This document shows positions 27,409-36,836 of a stretch of 64,000 nt of DNA, in pieces. The notes under the pieces are model-generated. The model worked only from the letters and a program-made list of their open reading frames with translations, searched no databases and had not been told where the DNA came from. The DNA is from Candidatus Kapaibacterium sp. (GTDB taxonomy: Bacteria > Bacteroidota > Ignavibacteria > Kapaibacteriales > UBA2268). A program made the translations under genes and the position numbers. The stretch covers positions 62,001 to 126,000 of the forward strand of contig JAPLFL010000128.1 in assembly GCA_026390695.1 (NCBI GenBank), read 5' to 3'. Numbering within the stretch: position 1 is the first letter of the stretch; each line of letters opens with the position of its first letter.

Positions 27409-28089
27409 TTATTTAAAATTTATAATACGAGCATTGATGATTTTAATCGGTATCTTAGGAAGTCCATCATATTTTCCTCTCTCTGATGGAATTACTTCAA
27501 CATCACAAATCTGGTCTAACACGTCAATTCCCGAAATTACACGACCAAATATGGTATAATTATGGTCAATATACATGGCATCTTCCAAGCAGAAAAAGAA
27601 TTGACTTTTATTTGAATTTTTACCTGAATTAGCCATGGCAACGGTCCCTTTTATATATCCCTCGCGGAATAGAGCTGAGTTCTCATTAATTTCATCAGCA
27701 AATTCATGGCCATAAATACTCTCACCGCCATATCCCCAGTTTTTTTCATTATTTTTATCCCTCGTAAATCCATCTCCCGTTTGAATAATGAAATCACGTG
27801 CTACTCGATGAATCAAAACTCCATTATAATAATTTCTTTTTACAAGACCTAAAAAATTATCTACTGTAATCGGCGCATCATTGCCATATAAGCCAATTTT
27901 CAATATTCCTTTGCTTGTTATTAATTCCACAAAATCTGTAATTATCGTTGAATCAATTACAAAAATCGGTTCTTTTAAAGAAGGATTTATTTTCTCTTTG
28001 ATTGATGGGATAATTATCGTTTTCTGATCTTTATCACAAAAGCATAAGACGAATGAAAATAGAATTAAAATAACTAAATATTTATACAT
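27409..28089 (-). CDS. Lipoprotein cyclophilin-type peptidylprolyl isomerase
   Basis: A 226-residue exported cyclophilin. The N-terminus (MYKYLVILILFSFVLCFC) ends in a plausible lipobox, so it is probably anchored in the envelope. The PPIase domain holds NFLGLVKRNYYNGVLIHRVARDFIIQTGD, then FADEI..FREGYIKGTVAMANSGKNSNKSQFFFCLEDAMYIDHNYTIFGRVISGIDVLDQI. The catalytic arginine (FHRV-type HRV) and SQFF are kept. It would speed proline isomerisation during periplasmic folding. Its ATG shares bases with the uppP stop (TAATG), so they are coupled. Confidence 0.92.
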   Translation of the reverse strand: MYKYLVILILFSFVLCFCDKDQKTIIIPSIKEKINPSLKEPIFVIDSTIITDFVELITSKGILKIGLYGNDAPITVDNFLGLVKRNYYNGVLIHRVARDFIIQTGDGFTRDKNNEKNWGYGGESIYGHEFADEINENSALFREGYIKGTVAMANSGKNSNKSQFFFCLEDAMYIDHNYTIFGRVISGIDVLDQICDVEVIPSERGKYDGLPKIPIKIINARIINFK

Positions 28090-28934
28090 TATATGATCTT
28101 ATAAATTAGTCCAAGAGCAATGATACCAAGAAGAACTCTATAAATTACAAAAATATAATTGGAATGATTTTTCAGATAAAACAATAAATATTTTATGGCA
28201 AAAAAACCACTTATCGCGGCTACAGCGGTTGCAACGGAATATACGATATAAGTATTTGTATTCATAAATTTAATACTTTGATAAAATTCAAGAATAGCAG
28301 CGGCAAATACCGATGGAATACCCAATAAAAATGAAAAGCGGGCACTTGATTCGCGGTTTAGTCCTAAAAACAAACCGGCAGTCATTGTCGTTCCGGAACG
28401 AGATGCGCCCGGAAATAAAGCAAAACACTGACTAATACCAATGATAACTGAGTCCCATAGCGATAATTTGCTTAAATCACGTTTTAATTTAGCAGATTTT
28501 TCAGAAAAACCCAATAATAAACCAAATATGATAGCCATCCATGAAATTGAAATAATATCTTTCGTAATGCTGCTTTCAATCAGCTTTTTGAAGATAAATC
28601 CAATGGTAAAAATCGGTACGGAACCCAAAAATATATACCAAAACATTTTGGAATCACTTGACTGCATTTTAATCTTCTTAATTTTATTAATACCAAAATT
28701 ATCGTGTAAAAATGCTCTGATTATTTTATCCAGATCAGTTCTAAAATAGTAAAGAACTGCTATCAGAGTGCCCAATTGTATTACTGCTATAAAAGATGTC
28801 CACTGCTCAGGATGGTTTTTGTCGATCATTCCCAGTAGTGTGCCGATATAAGTTAAATGCGCTGTGCTGCTTATCGGTAAAAACTCAGAAATTCCCTGAA
28901 CCAATCCAATGATTATTGCGTTTATAATTGTCAT
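28089..28934 (-). CDS. uppP: Undecaprenyl-diphosphate phosphatase
   Basis: Removes a phosphate from undecaprenyl diphosphate to recycle the cell-wall lipid carrier; also gives bacitracin resistance (BacA). The 281-residue integral membrane protein has about eight hydrophobic helices. The family signatures are IIGLVQGISEFLPISSTAHL (first motif with E and S) and FALFPGASRSGTTMTAGLFLGL (second motif with the catalytic Ser and Arg). It has a well-formed promoter just upstream (TTG, 20 bases, TATTTTTG) and a GGAATG-type ribosome site. It overlaps the cyclophilin start by one base. Confidence 0.96.
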   Translation of the reverse strand: MTIINAIIIGLVQGISEFLPISSTAHLTYIGTLLGMIDKNHPEQWTSFIAVIQLGTLIAVLYYFRTDLDKIIRAFLHDNFGINKIKKIKMQSSDSKMFWYIFLGSVPIFTIGFIFKKLIESSITKDIISISWMAIIFGLLLGFSEKSAKLKRDLSKLSLWDSVIIGISQCFALFPGASRSGTTMTAGLFLGLNRESSARFSFLLGIPSVFAAAILEFYQSIKFMNTNTYIVYSVATAVAAISGFFAIKYLLFYLKNHSNYIFVIYRVLLGIIALGLIYKII

Positions 28935-28955
28935 TTACATTCCTTTTTTGAAATA

Positions 28956-28986
28956 CAAAAATATTCTATAAATAGTTGAATTACAA
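28956..28986 (-). promoter_or_regulatory. Bacteroidetes-type promoter for uppP
   Basis: On the minus strand, TTG (28984-28986), a 20-base spacer and TATTTTTG (28956-28963) match both promoter boxes. The uppP ATG is 22 bases downstream of the -7 box. Confidence 0.62.
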
Positions 28987-29186
28987 TTATGATTTTTTCA
29001 TCTATTGCTAATTTTTTATTTGCTTAAGTAATATTTTTTCTGCAATTTGGAATTGGGGGGATTACAAAATGTTCAAAATATCTTATTCTTATGTAAATAC
29101 ATGAGCTATTGCTAATTGATTCGTTCCGAAGAAATTGATAAAAGATTATTCGGATTGAATTTTTTCTATTTCGAACATTTGCTAAT

Positions 29187-29194
29187 TAAATTTG
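29187..29194 (+). promoter_or_regulatory. Bacteroidetes-type -7 element for the GAF/GGDEF-like gene
   Basis: TAAATTTG lies 28 bases before the ATG at 29222 and matches TAnnTTTG. The -33 box is not clear. Confidence 0.48.
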
Positions 29195-29221
29195 ATTTTA
29201 AAATTTAACTTATGATAAATC

Positions 29222-31633
29222 ATGGCAAATAAAAAAATTGAAATTGGAAAATTATTTGTTCCAAATGACGCGTTCGCTATACTAATTGTACTAATTGGAT
29301 TATTTATAGCAATTTTTCTCGATGAAACTGCAATTCGTTTGATTGGAGGATCAGTAGCGATTCTTGGAGCATTAGCTCTATTTATGTTTATTCAACAGAG
29401 AATAGCTGACGATGTTGAAATAAAAACACCTCAAGATATGCCGCCACCCCCAAATTTTTCTATCACTGTGAGGAAAGATACAAGCGCCAAAAGACAGGTT
29501 ATCAGTAATTTTGATTCCTATTTCGGATCGGAATCCGATCTAAATCTTTTACCAAAAGATCCGCCACAGAAGGACTTTATGCGTACCGACGAAGGATTTA
29601 AAATCATTAGAAGAGATAAAAACCTTGCAACTTCTAAATTAAAACCTGAGCATGATAATAAAAAAGCAGTCGAGCAATTAGAACTAAATAAAATTAAAAT
29701 TATCGAACGCAGATCATCACAAAAGGAAGACCAGCCAGTAGAGTCAGTCACTGAAAATGTTGTTACCAATAATTCTGAAATTGAACAACATGATTTAGTA
29801 AATAATATGGATTTAAAAGATGAACTTTTAAACTCATTTTCTTCAGAACACACTGTAGAACAGCCTTCCGAAGATAATTTGTTTAGTTCATCAAATATTA
29901 TTCCAACTGAAAATGGAAGCGACGACCAAATAATTGAGACTGATTCGCAGCCCCAGATGCAAGAGCCCAAAGATAATCTCCAGGATAATACAATTGACAA
30001 ATCGGAATTAATCTTAAATGAAATTCAAGAGTCAGTCCAAGTAATTCCTCATATTATTCAATCTGAAAAAATAAAAATAAATGAGATTGAGAGCAGCAAA
30101 TCAGACTATAAAAAGAAAATTTGCGATGTACCTCAATCTATGATTGCAGAGGAATTACCTTTCCTTAGTGAAGAACCCAAAAAAGAACTTGAGTACTTTC
30201 TTGCCCGTGTTCTCATGGGCATACGATCAATCATCAAAGTCAGAACAGCAGCCTTCATTCTTGTTAATATTGAAAAACAGCAGTTAAGACTTGAATCATT
30301 TGTGAGTGATATTGAAGATGCAGTATGTGCTAAACTAAGATTTAATTTAGGTAATGACGTCATAAGCCAGATTATTATTCACGGACAGCCTGAAATTCTT
30401 ACTGAAATCAATCCAGTAGCCGAGCTTGATCTGATTCCATATTATAAAGTTTCCGTATCAACTTCTTCTTTTGTTGGAGTTCCGGTGTTTTATAAAAGCT
30501 CAGTAATTGGCGTTCTATGCACCGATACAGACATTGTGGATGCTTTCGATTCATATACGGTTAGCTTTTTAGGGCATTTTACTAAATTAATATCTGCAAT
30601 GATACATAGCTACTCCGAAAAGTTCGATCTACTGCAAGCTTCAAAGACTTTGAACGCAATAAATTATTTCCGTTCAATGATTCTAAGCCCTGATATTAAC
30701 GTTGACAGCATTATCGAATCAATAGTTGATACAGTAAGTAATATAGTCGATTATTCTACAGTAGGACTGTGTGTTTTCGATAACGAGATGAATGATTGGG
30801 CAGTGAAAGCATTAAGAACAAAAGAAAATATTAGTAAAGTTATATTCGAAACGCCTGTTGATTTAAATAGTTGTTTGCTCGGTAAAACGATAATGACAGG
30901 TGAATCCATTTTGACTTCGATCGCATCAGGCTACTGCCGTGCGCATTTTGAGGAATTATCCAAAAGCGATGGAACTTTTGTTTCTGTTCCTCTACGCTCT
31001 GGATCGAGTATTTTTGGTGCAATCTATCTTGAAGCCACAGCCAATCAGGTTATTACAGAAAATGATCTTCATACTCTCGAAACATTAGGTGAACATGCCG
31101 GTTTAAGCATCGAACGTATGAATATGATCAGCGAATTTCAAAACTCTGCAATTTATGATTCGGCTTTAGGAGCCTTGAATGAGCCAGCTTTCTACTCAAG
31201 AATGGAAGAAGAATTTGTTCGTAGTTCGGATTTTAAAATACCAATTACATTACTTCTTTTTAAGATAGACAAATATCAATCACTTGACCCAAGTATTTAC
31301 CGCGACAGGAGCGATCGTATGAAGCGTCATGTTCTTGAAATCATTCATAAATATTTAAAACCGTATGATTTTATCGGCGATTGTGGAGATGAAAAGCTGG
31401 GATTGGTTCTGATTGGAATGAAGCTTGAGAAAGCCCAGATTTTTGCAAAAAAATTAAGACAGGAAATTGCAAGTTTACCCCTTCATTTTGAAAATCGTTC
31501 CTTTTCTGTAACTGTGAGTGTAGGTATTGCAGAAAGTTCAAAGGCTGACTCAGCGCATATTTTGAGTGAACATGCTGAAAAAGTTCTTCAAATTTCGATG
31601 GAAAGAACAAACTGGGTAACTGCTTTTTCTTAA
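29222..31633 (+). CDS. Membrane-anchored GAF protein with degenerate GGDEF domain
   Basis: The 803-residue protein begins with two closely spaced transmembrane helices (DAFAILIVLIGLFIAIFL and LIGGSVAILGALALFMFI). A long acidic, probably disordered cytoplasmic segment (about 70-310) follows. Then come two GAF-type sensor domains (about 320-465 with GVPVFYKSSVIGVLCTD, and 485-645 with SVPLRSGSSIFGAIYLEA). The last 150 residues have the GGDEF fold (LLLFKIDKYQSLDPS.. VSVGIAESS). The active-site loop reads GDCGDEKLG instead of GGDEF, so cyclic-di-GMP synthesis is unlikely and a binding or scaffold role is more probable. The uup gene converges seven bases after the stop. Confidence 0.8.
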   Translation: MANKKIEIGKLFVPNDAFAILIVLIGLFIAIFLDETAIRLIGGSVAILGALALFMFIQQRIADDVEIKTPQDMPPPPNFSITVRKDTSAKRQVISNFDSYFGSESDLNLLPKDPPQKDFMRTDEGFKIIRRDKNLATSKLKPEHDNKKAVEQLELNKIKIIERRSSQKEDQPVESVTENVVTNNSEIEQHDLVNNMDLKDELLNSFSSEHTVEQPSEDNLFSSSNIIPTENGSDDQIIETDSQPQMQEPKDNLQDNTIDKSELILNEIQESVQVIPHIIQSEKIKINEIESSKSDYKKKICDVPQSMIAEELPFLSEEPKKELEYFLARVLMGIRSIIKVRTAAFILVNIEKQQLRLESFVSDIEDAVCAKLRFNLGNDVISQIIIHGQPEILTEINPVAELDLIPYYKVSVSTSSFVGVPVFYKSSVIGVLCTDTDIVDAFDSYTVSFLGHFTKLISAMIHSYSEKFDLLQASKTLNAINYFRSMILSPDINVDSIIESIVDTVSNIVDYSTVGLCVFDNEMNDWAVKALRTKENISKVIFETPVDLNSCLLGKTIMTGESILTSIASGYCRAHFEELSKSDGTFVSVPLRSGSSIFGAIYLEATANQVITENDLHTLETLGEHAGLSIERMNMISEFQNSAIYDSALGALNEPAFYSRMEEEFVRSSDFKIPITLLLFKIDKYQSLDPSIYRDRSDRMKRHVLEIIHKYLKPYDFIGDCGDEKLGLVLIGMKLEKAQIFAKKLRQEIASLPLHFENRSFSVTVSVGIAESSKADSAHILSEHAEKVLQISMERTNWVTAFS

Positions 31634-31640
31634 AAATATT

Positions 31641-33536
31641 TTAATCGTTGAATTTATCAGAAAGATCTAACCAACGAGATGTTAAAGTATCAATAGTGTT
31701 CGCCAGTTCGACTATTTTATGGCTTATTTCATTAAGTTTTTCATAATCAATCACAGATCCGGAGTTCAATATCTGCTCCAGATCAGCTTTTTCAAGCTCG
31801 ATTAATGGAATATTTTTTTCAAGTTCATTAAGTTCTCTTTGTTCAAGATAAGATAATTTTTTGGGGTTATCAGGTTTCCTTTTTTTATTTTCATTCTCAC
31901 TAATAACGGCTTTAGCTGCTACTTTAGATGCATTTTCAATTTCCTTTTTTTCTAAATATGAAGAATAATTGCCCGGATATTCTTTAATTATACCATCACC
32001 CTCATAAGAATAAATCACGTCAACACATCTATCTAAAAATGCTCGATCATGCGAAACTATTATGAGTGCACCGAAAAAATTATCCAGATAGTCCTCTAAT
32101 GCGTTTAAGGTTGGTATATCAAAATCATTGGTAGGTTCATCAAGTAAAAGTACATTTGGATTGGCCATAAGTACCCTAAGCAGCATTAGTCGCCTTTTTT
32201 CACCACCCGAAAGAGTACTGATAAATGCCCCATGTTGCTTAGGAGGAAACAAAAATCGATTTAGCAGGTCTTTTGTTGTTAAATACCGGTCTCTTCCCTC
32301 CCCTACATCAATGTATTCTGCAATTTCGCGTAAAGCCCCTATTACTGTACTTGAATCCTTTAATTCGGAATTTTCTTGATTAAAGAAACCGATTTGTATT
32401 GTAGAACCAATTTTTACAGTACCGCTATCAGCCTGCATTCTCCCAGCTAATACATTTAATAACGTTGATTTTCCTGACCCATTAGCACCGATAATACCTA
32501 TTTTATCTTTTGGTCTTGCAATATAAGTAAAGTTCTTAAATAATAGCTGCTGGCCTAATGTTTTGGTAATATTATGTGCTTCAATAATTCTCGAACCTAA
32601 AAATATTTTTCCGAGTTCAATTTTAATTTTCTTTTCTTTAGTAGTTTTAGTTTCATCCTTGAGAATTTCAATCCAGTCCTGACGGCTCTTTTGTTTCGTC
32701 CTCCGTGCTTTAGCACCACGAGAGAGCCAGTGCAGTTCTTGTCGCAATTTAGAACGTAAGTGATCTATTGTTGAATCATGAGAATCTATCAGAATCTGCT
32801 TCTGTTCTAAATATTTCTCATAATTTCCAGGGAATGAGAATATTCTTGATCTATCAATCTCAATAATTTTTGTTGCAACTGCATCTAAAAAATATCGGTC
32901 ATGCGTAACAAAAAGTAGTGATTGACTTGAATTCATAAGTCTGTCCTGAAGCCATTGAACTGAATCAGCATCAAGATGATTAGTTGGTTCGTCCATAATT
33001 AAAAGAGTTGGATCTGAAATTAAAGCTCGAGCTAAAGCCACTCTTTTACGAAGTCCACCTGATAAATTCTCAACACTTTTATAAAAATCTTTAACTCCAA
33101 GAATTGAGAGCATTTTTTTTGCATCATTTTCTAATTGCCATGCTCCGTTGTTATTGAGTTGATTTGTAATTCTTGATAGTTTGTCATCCAAGGATGGATC
33201 GGGGTTTTGACTAATTTTATTGCATAAATACCGATGTTCTTCTAATAGAGAAAATATTTCGCTTCTCGAATTCATCACTGTATCAATTACAGAAGTAAAA
33301 TTAATTATATTTGGCTCCTGACGCAAGTATTCAACCCTTGCATTATTGTTAAACCAAACATTTCCAGTGTCAGGAGTTTCTATTCCAGCTATAATATTAA
33401 GAAGTGTTGTTTTTCCTGCTCCATTTTTTCCAATTATACCGATCCGCTCCCCATCTTCCATTCCAAAAGAGATTTCCTTAAAAAGTTCTTTATTATTAAA
33501 TTTTTTACTAATATTATTGCTTGAAAATACTGTCAT
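31641..33536 (-). CDS. uup: ABC-F family ATPase, Uup-type
   Basis: A soluble twin-ATPase protein of 631 residues with no membrane segments. Two nucleotide-binding domains each have Walker A (GIIGKNGAGKTTLLN and GIIGANGSGKSTLLN), signature (LSGGLRKRVALARAL and LSGGEKRRLMLLRVL) and Walker B (LLIMDEPTNHLD and VLLLDEPTNDFD). The linker between them is typical of ABC-F proteins. The C-terminus is a lysine-rich segment and coiled coil (LSYLEQRELNELEKNIPLIELEKADLEQIL), which is the Uup hallmark. ABC-F proteins act on the ribosome or on branched DNA; Uup is linked to precise transposon excision and ribosome assembly. A -7 box lies 49 bases upstream. Confidence 0.92.
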   Translation of the reverse strand: MTVFSSNNISKKFNNKELFKEISFGMEDGERIGIIGKNGAGKTTLLNIIAGIETPDTGNVWFNNNARVEYLRQEPNIINFTSVIDTVMNSRSEIFSLLEEHRYLCNKISQNPDPSLDDKLSRITNQLNNNGAWQLENDAKKMLSILGVKDFYKSVENLSGGLRKRVALARALISDPTLLIMDEPTNHLDADSVQWLQDRLMNSSQSLLFVTHDRYFLDAVATKIIEIDRSRIFSFPGNYEKYLEQKQILIDSHDSTIDHLRSKLRQELHWLSRGAKARRTKQKSRQDWIEILKDETKTTKEKKIKIELGKIFLGSRIIEAHNITKTLGQQLLFKNFTYIARPKDKIGIIGANGSGKSTLLNVLAGRMQADSGTVKIGSTIQIGFFNQENSELKDSSTVIGALREIAEYIDVGEGRDRYLTTKDLLNRFLFPPKQHGAFISTLSGGEKRRLMLLRVLMANPNVLLLDEPTNDFDIPTLNALEDYLDNFFGALIIVSHDRAFLDRCVDVIYSYEGDGIIKEYPGNYSSYLEKKEIENASKVAAKAVISENENKKRKPDNPKKLSYLEQRELNELEKNIPLIELEKADLEQILNSGSVIDYEKLNEISHKIVELANTIDTLTSRWLDLSDKFND

Positions 33537-33584
33537 ACTGGATCAAATCAAATGTTTAAATAATTCGTCATATAAAAATAATTG

Positions 33585-33592
33585 CAAAATTA
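33585..33592 (-). promoter_or_regulatory. Bacteroidetes-type -7 element for uup
   Basis: TAATTTTG on the minus strand, 49 bases before the uup ATG, in the short gap between divergent genes. The distance is longer than in the other cases and no -33 box is clear. Confidence 0.4.
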
Positions 33593-33622
33593 TCGATTTA
33601 AAATCAATTGAAAGCATGAGAG

Positions 33623-34405
33623 ATGAATAGACCCATAGTATTACTTAGCGATTTCGGATATAAAGATGAATTCGTGGGAGTGATGAAGGGGGTTATATTG
33701 AGTATTAATCATGATGCCACAATTATTGATTTATCACATGATATTCCTCAGCAGAATATTAATAAAGCGGCTTTGACACTATATACATCTTATAAATATT
33801 TCCCTGACAATTCAATATTTCTGGCTATTGTTGATCCGGATGTTGGCTCCAACCGAAGAGCTATTCTCATGAAATTAAATAATCAATATTTCATATCTCC
33901 CGATAATGGCATTCTAAGCTATATTTTAGATAAAAATATACCTGATGCAGTTTTTGAATTAATAAACTCAAAATACTTTAATAAGAATATTATCTCAACT
34001 TTTCATGGAAGAGATATTTTTGCACCTTTAGCAGCACAGTTATCATTAGGGATTGATCCTTCAGAAATAGGGACTAATGCTGATTATAGCTCATTAACTC
34101 GTATTGCGGAGTTAAAATGTATCGTTGAATCAGATAAAATAATCGGTGAAATAATAGATTATGATAATTTTGGAAATGCAATATGCTCAATAGACCCTTC
34201 TGGTCTATCTTTAGATAATTATATTTTAAATATTTCCAACATGTTGGAATGTCATTTTTTTAAATCATACTATTTTTTTCAAAATGATATTCCATGTGCA
34301 TACCGCGGTAGTAGCGGATTTATAGAAATTGGTTTAAAAAACTCATCCTTTGAGAGAAAATTCAAATTTAGCCTTGGTACTGAAATAACTTTAATAAACA
34401 AGTAA
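33623..34405 (+). CDS. SAM hydroxide adenosyltransferase (DUF62 family)
   Basis: Members of this family hydrolyse S-adenosyl-L-methionine to adenosine and L-methionine; they share the fold of fluorinase and chlorinase. The 260-residue protein shows the N-terminal SAM-binding segment VLLSDFGYKDEFVGVMKG, the conserved DLSHDIPQQNI and IVDPDVGSNRRAIL segments, and TFHGRDIFAPLAAQL with the family histidine. The DPDVG-R-H arrangement points to water, not halide, as the attacking group. It is followed 59 bases later by a small lipoprotein gene. The physiological role is not established. Confidence 0.9.
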   Translation: MNRPIVLLSDFGYKDEFVGVMKGVILSINHDATIIDLSHDIPQQNINKAALTLYTSYKYFPDNSIFLAIVDPDVGSNRRAILMKLNNQYFISPDNGILSYILDKNIPDAVFELINSKYFNKNIISTFHGRDIFAPLAAQLSLGIDPSEIGTNADYSSLTRIAELKCIVESDKIIGEIIDYDNFGNAICSIDPSGLSLDNYILNISNMLECHFFKSYYFFQNDIPCAYRGSSGFIEIGLKNSSFERKFKFSLGTEITLINK

Positions 34406-34464
34406 TTTTGTATTTAAAAATACTTTGATTAAATTGCATAATATTACAAAATTTGAGATTCAAC

Positions 34465-34929
34465 ATGACCAAAATCCTAATGGTACTATTGACTATTATT
34501 GTAGTGGCTTGTGCTGATAATTTTCAGCCCATTACAGAAAAAACTTATGATTTAACTACTGTAGTAGGAGGATCTCTTTCTTTTAATTATTTTTCAGATT
34601 GTCGTTTAATTTATTTTAGTTCAGAAAATAGATATGAACTTTCATCTACATTCAAAGATAGTCTGAATCAGGATTATAGTATATTACTTGAGTTTTTTAT
34701 AAAAGATACAATATTCCCAAAAACTTTGAACTTTCGTCCTAATCTTGACTCAAATCAATATTCAATCGGTTATTTTTATATTGGATCTACTGTATTTAGC
34801 TCTGATAGCGGAACTGTTACCATCAAGAATTTTAACGGCAATAATTTAAACGCTATATTTAATTTTACAGCCAGAAAAATTGGCGATAGCAGAGCATTTA
34901 CTTTTAAAAATGGAAAAATTAATTACTGA
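34465..34929 (+). CDS. Hypothetical lipoprotein
   Basis: I do not recognise the family. The 154-residue product begins with a lipoprotein signal, [16 protein letters not shown], so it is likely attached to the envelope. The mature part is mostly predicted beta strand with many Phe, Ser and Asn residues ([39 protein letters not shown]), as in small lipocalin- or beta-sandwich-like proteins. The track start (34453) is a TTG; the ATG at 34465 gives a proper signal peptide and is preferred. The 3' end overlaps the convergent purE gene by 11 bases. Confidence 0.65.
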   Translation: MTKILMVLLTIIVVACADNFQPITEKTYDLTTVVGGSLSFNYFSDCRLIYFSSENRYELSSTFKDSLNQDYSILLEFFIKDTIFPKTLNFRPNLDSNQYSIGYFYIGSTVFSSDSGTVTIKNFNGNNLNAIFNFTARKIGDSRAFTFKNGKINY

Positions 34930-35416
34930 AATTCTTAGTATTGTTCTTGTCTCTGGATTCCTGTGCAATTCGATTTTTATATTTAATATACTTATTTTTA
35001 AGCTCCTCATCTGCAATCGCTAATATTTGAACTGCTAACAATCCTGCATTTTTCCCTGCTCCAATAGCCACAGTAGCAGTAGGAACACCTGGAGGCATTT
35101 GAACAATAGATAATAAGGAATCAAGTCCGTTTAATGCTTTTGACTGAATAGGCACACCTATCACTGGCAAAATGGTATTTGCGGCAATCATTCCCGGTAA
35201 ATGAGCAGCACCGCCAGCGCCAGCTATAATTACCTTTAATCCACGATCTACTGCGCTTTGACCATATTCCGTCATATCAACCGGTGTACGATGGGCTGAA
35301 ACAACTTTTATTTCATATTTCACATCAAATTCTTCAAGCACTTCTGCAGCCTGACTCATTGTAGGCAAGTCAGAATCACTTCCCATTATTATTCCAACAG
35401 TACGATTCATTTCCAT
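34919..35416 (-). CDS. purE: N5-carboxyaminoimidazole ribonucleotide mutase
   Basis: Rearranges N5-CAIR to CAIR in purine biosynthesis. The 165-residue protein has the family motifs [13 protein letters not shown] (with the Ser/Asp phosphate pocket), VVSAHRTP (catalytic His), [17 protein letters not shown] and [32 protein letters not shown]. It is a typical class I (bacterial) PurE with the usual length. No purK is adjacent. ATG at 35416 or the Met two codons later could both start translation. It overlaps the convergent lipoprotein gene at its 3' end. Confidence 0.95.
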   Translation of the reverse strand: MEMNRTVGIIMGSDSDLPTMSQAAEVLEEFDVKYEIKVVSAHRTPVDMTEYGQSAVDRGLKVIIAGAGGAAHLPGMIAANTILPVIGVPIQSKALNGLDSLLSIVQMPPGVPTATVAIGAGKNAGLLAVQILAIADEELKNKYIKYKNRIAQESRDKNNTKNFSN

Positions 35417-35486
35417 ATTTTTAAATTAATTTTAATAAACTTTCGTCTATAATTTACTTTATTTTTTGTAATTAAAAGGTATATTT

Positions 35487-35903
35487 ATGAATGTTCAAAC
35501 AAGATTAGACGGAAAAATGAGAATTGTTGGTAGCAATAGTTCTGGCTATGAGACTGCTTTTGATACATTAGAAAGTGTGGGTGGTGATAATTCCGCTGCT
35601 ACCCCAATGGAAATTTTACTTCAGGCATTAGGAGCCTGCACAACAATGGACATTGTTTCTATTCTAAGAAAAAAAAGAAAAACTGTAAATGATTTGAAAA
35701 TAAATATTGAAGGAAATAAATCGGAAAATCATCCAAAAGTATTTCAAAAAGTTCATCTTAGTTTTGAATTACACAGTCCTGATGCCGAGATGAAAGATTT
35801 CGAAAGAGCCGTTGAATTATCTCAAACTACATATTGTAGTGTAGCGGCTACATTAAAGCGCTCTGGTTGCGATGTTTCGTACAGTTTATCGATAATAAAC
35901 TAA
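35487..35903 (+). CDS. OsmC family peroxide-reducing protein
   Basis: A 138-residue OsmC/Ohr-fold protein. The two redox cysteines expected of the family are present: one in LLQALGACTTMDIVSIL, the other in VELSQTTYCSVAATL. Such proteins detoxify organic hydroperoxides. OsmC rather than Ohr is suggested by the general layout (SAATPMEILLQALGAC). The ATG has AAAGG 9 bases upstream. It lies one base before the MBL hydrolase gene. Confidence 0.88.
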   Translation: MNVQTRLDGKMRIVGSNSSGYETAFDTLESVGGDNSAATPMEILLQALGACTTMDIVSILRKKRKTVNDLKINIEGNKSENHPKVFQKVHLSFELHSPDAEMKDFERAVELSQTTYCSVAATLKRSGCDVSYSLSIIN

Positions 35904-35904
35904 T

Positions 35905-36762
35905 ATGAAAATAGGAAGGTTTTTAATTGATTTAGTTCCAACAGGAGTTTTCGCATTAGATGGCGGGGCTATGTTTGGAGTTGTGCCAAAAGCTCTTTGG
36001 TCTAAAGCATATCATCCAGCAGATGAACTTAATCGTATTCCACTTGCGGCACAGCCACTACTCATAAGATGGGAGGATAATGCTGTACTTGTTGATACTG
36101 GTAACGGTTCGAAAATGAGTGATAAGTTTGCAGAAATCTATGGAATTGATAAAAGCAAATCAGATATTTTACAAGCCCTAAATCTCTACGGAGTAAGTCC
36201 TGATCAGATTAATACTGTTATTCTTACCCATTTGCATTTTGATCATGCAGGTGGAGCAACGATTAAGGCGGATAATGAAATAATACCGACTTTTCCAAAA
36301 GCAAAATATATTGTTCAAAAAGAACACTTTAAATGGGCACAATCACCGACTGATAAGGATAGAGCTTCTTTTGTATCTGAAAATTACATGCCACTAAAAC
36401 AAAATGGACTAATAGAATTTTCTGAAGCTGACGAGGAATTATTTCCAGGAATTTCCGTGATTGAAGTAAATGGGCATACTCAGTCAATGCAACTTGTGAA
36501 AATTACCGATGCAGGGCAAACTTTGCTTTATTGTGCGGACATGTGTGCTACATCTGCACATATTCCGGTTCCCTACGTAATGGGATATGATAACAGCCCT
36601 CTCACTACAATTGAAGAAAAAAAGCGAATACTTACCCAGGCATACGAAGAAGACTGGCTGCTTGCATTCGAGCACGATGCATTCACACAGGCAGCGAAAC
36701 TTTATAGAAATGAGAAAGGATTCCATGTCGGTGAAAAATTTGAAATTACTAAATTCATATAA
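35905..36762 (+). CDS. Metallo-beta-lactamase fold hydrolase
   Basis: A 285-residue metallo-hydrolase with the dinuclear zinc motif TVILTHLHFDHAGGA. Later ligands lie in VNGHTQSMQLVKI and LYCADMCA, and the C-terminal histidine is in LAFEHDAFTQ. The layout is that of the lactonase/YtnP-like branch of the superfamily; quorum-signal hydrolysis is possible but not shown. The start ATG is one base after the OsmC stop, so the pair is likely co-translated. No signal peptide. Confidence 0.85.
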   Translation: MKIGRFLIDLVPTGVFALDGGAMFGVVPKALWSKAYHPADELNRIPLAAQPLLIRWEDNAVLVDTGNGSKMSDKFAEIYGIDKSKSDILQALNLYGVSPDQINTVILTHLHFDHAGGATIKADNEIIPTFPKAKYIVQKEHFKWAQSPTDKDRASFVSENYMPLKQNGLIEFSEADEELFPGISVIEVNGHTQSMQLVKITDAGQTLLYCADMCATSAHIPVPYVMGYDNSPLTTIEEKKRILTQAYEEDWLLAFEHDAFTQAAKLYRNEKGFHVGEKFEITKFI

Positions 36763-36789
36763 ATATTTTTTTTTTAGATGGATATTTGC

Positions 36790-36797
36790 TAATTTTG
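36790..36797 (+). promoter_or_regulatory. Bacteroidetes-type -7 element for secG
   Basis: TAATTTTG is an exact TAnnTTTG match 40 bases before the secG ATG. The preceding base run is T-rich, and no clear -33 TTG is seen. Confidence 0.48.
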
Positions 36798-36836
36798 TTA
36801 TTCGAATAATTTGTAAATAAGATAAAGATTCTAACT

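Noticed and set aside
29069-29104. 11-codon ORF after GGGGGGATTACAAA, possible leader peptide
   Set aside because: There is a good ribosome-like run, but the peptide (MFKISYSYVNT) shows no attenuator hairpin or biosynthetic bias, and the downstream gene has its own -7 element.
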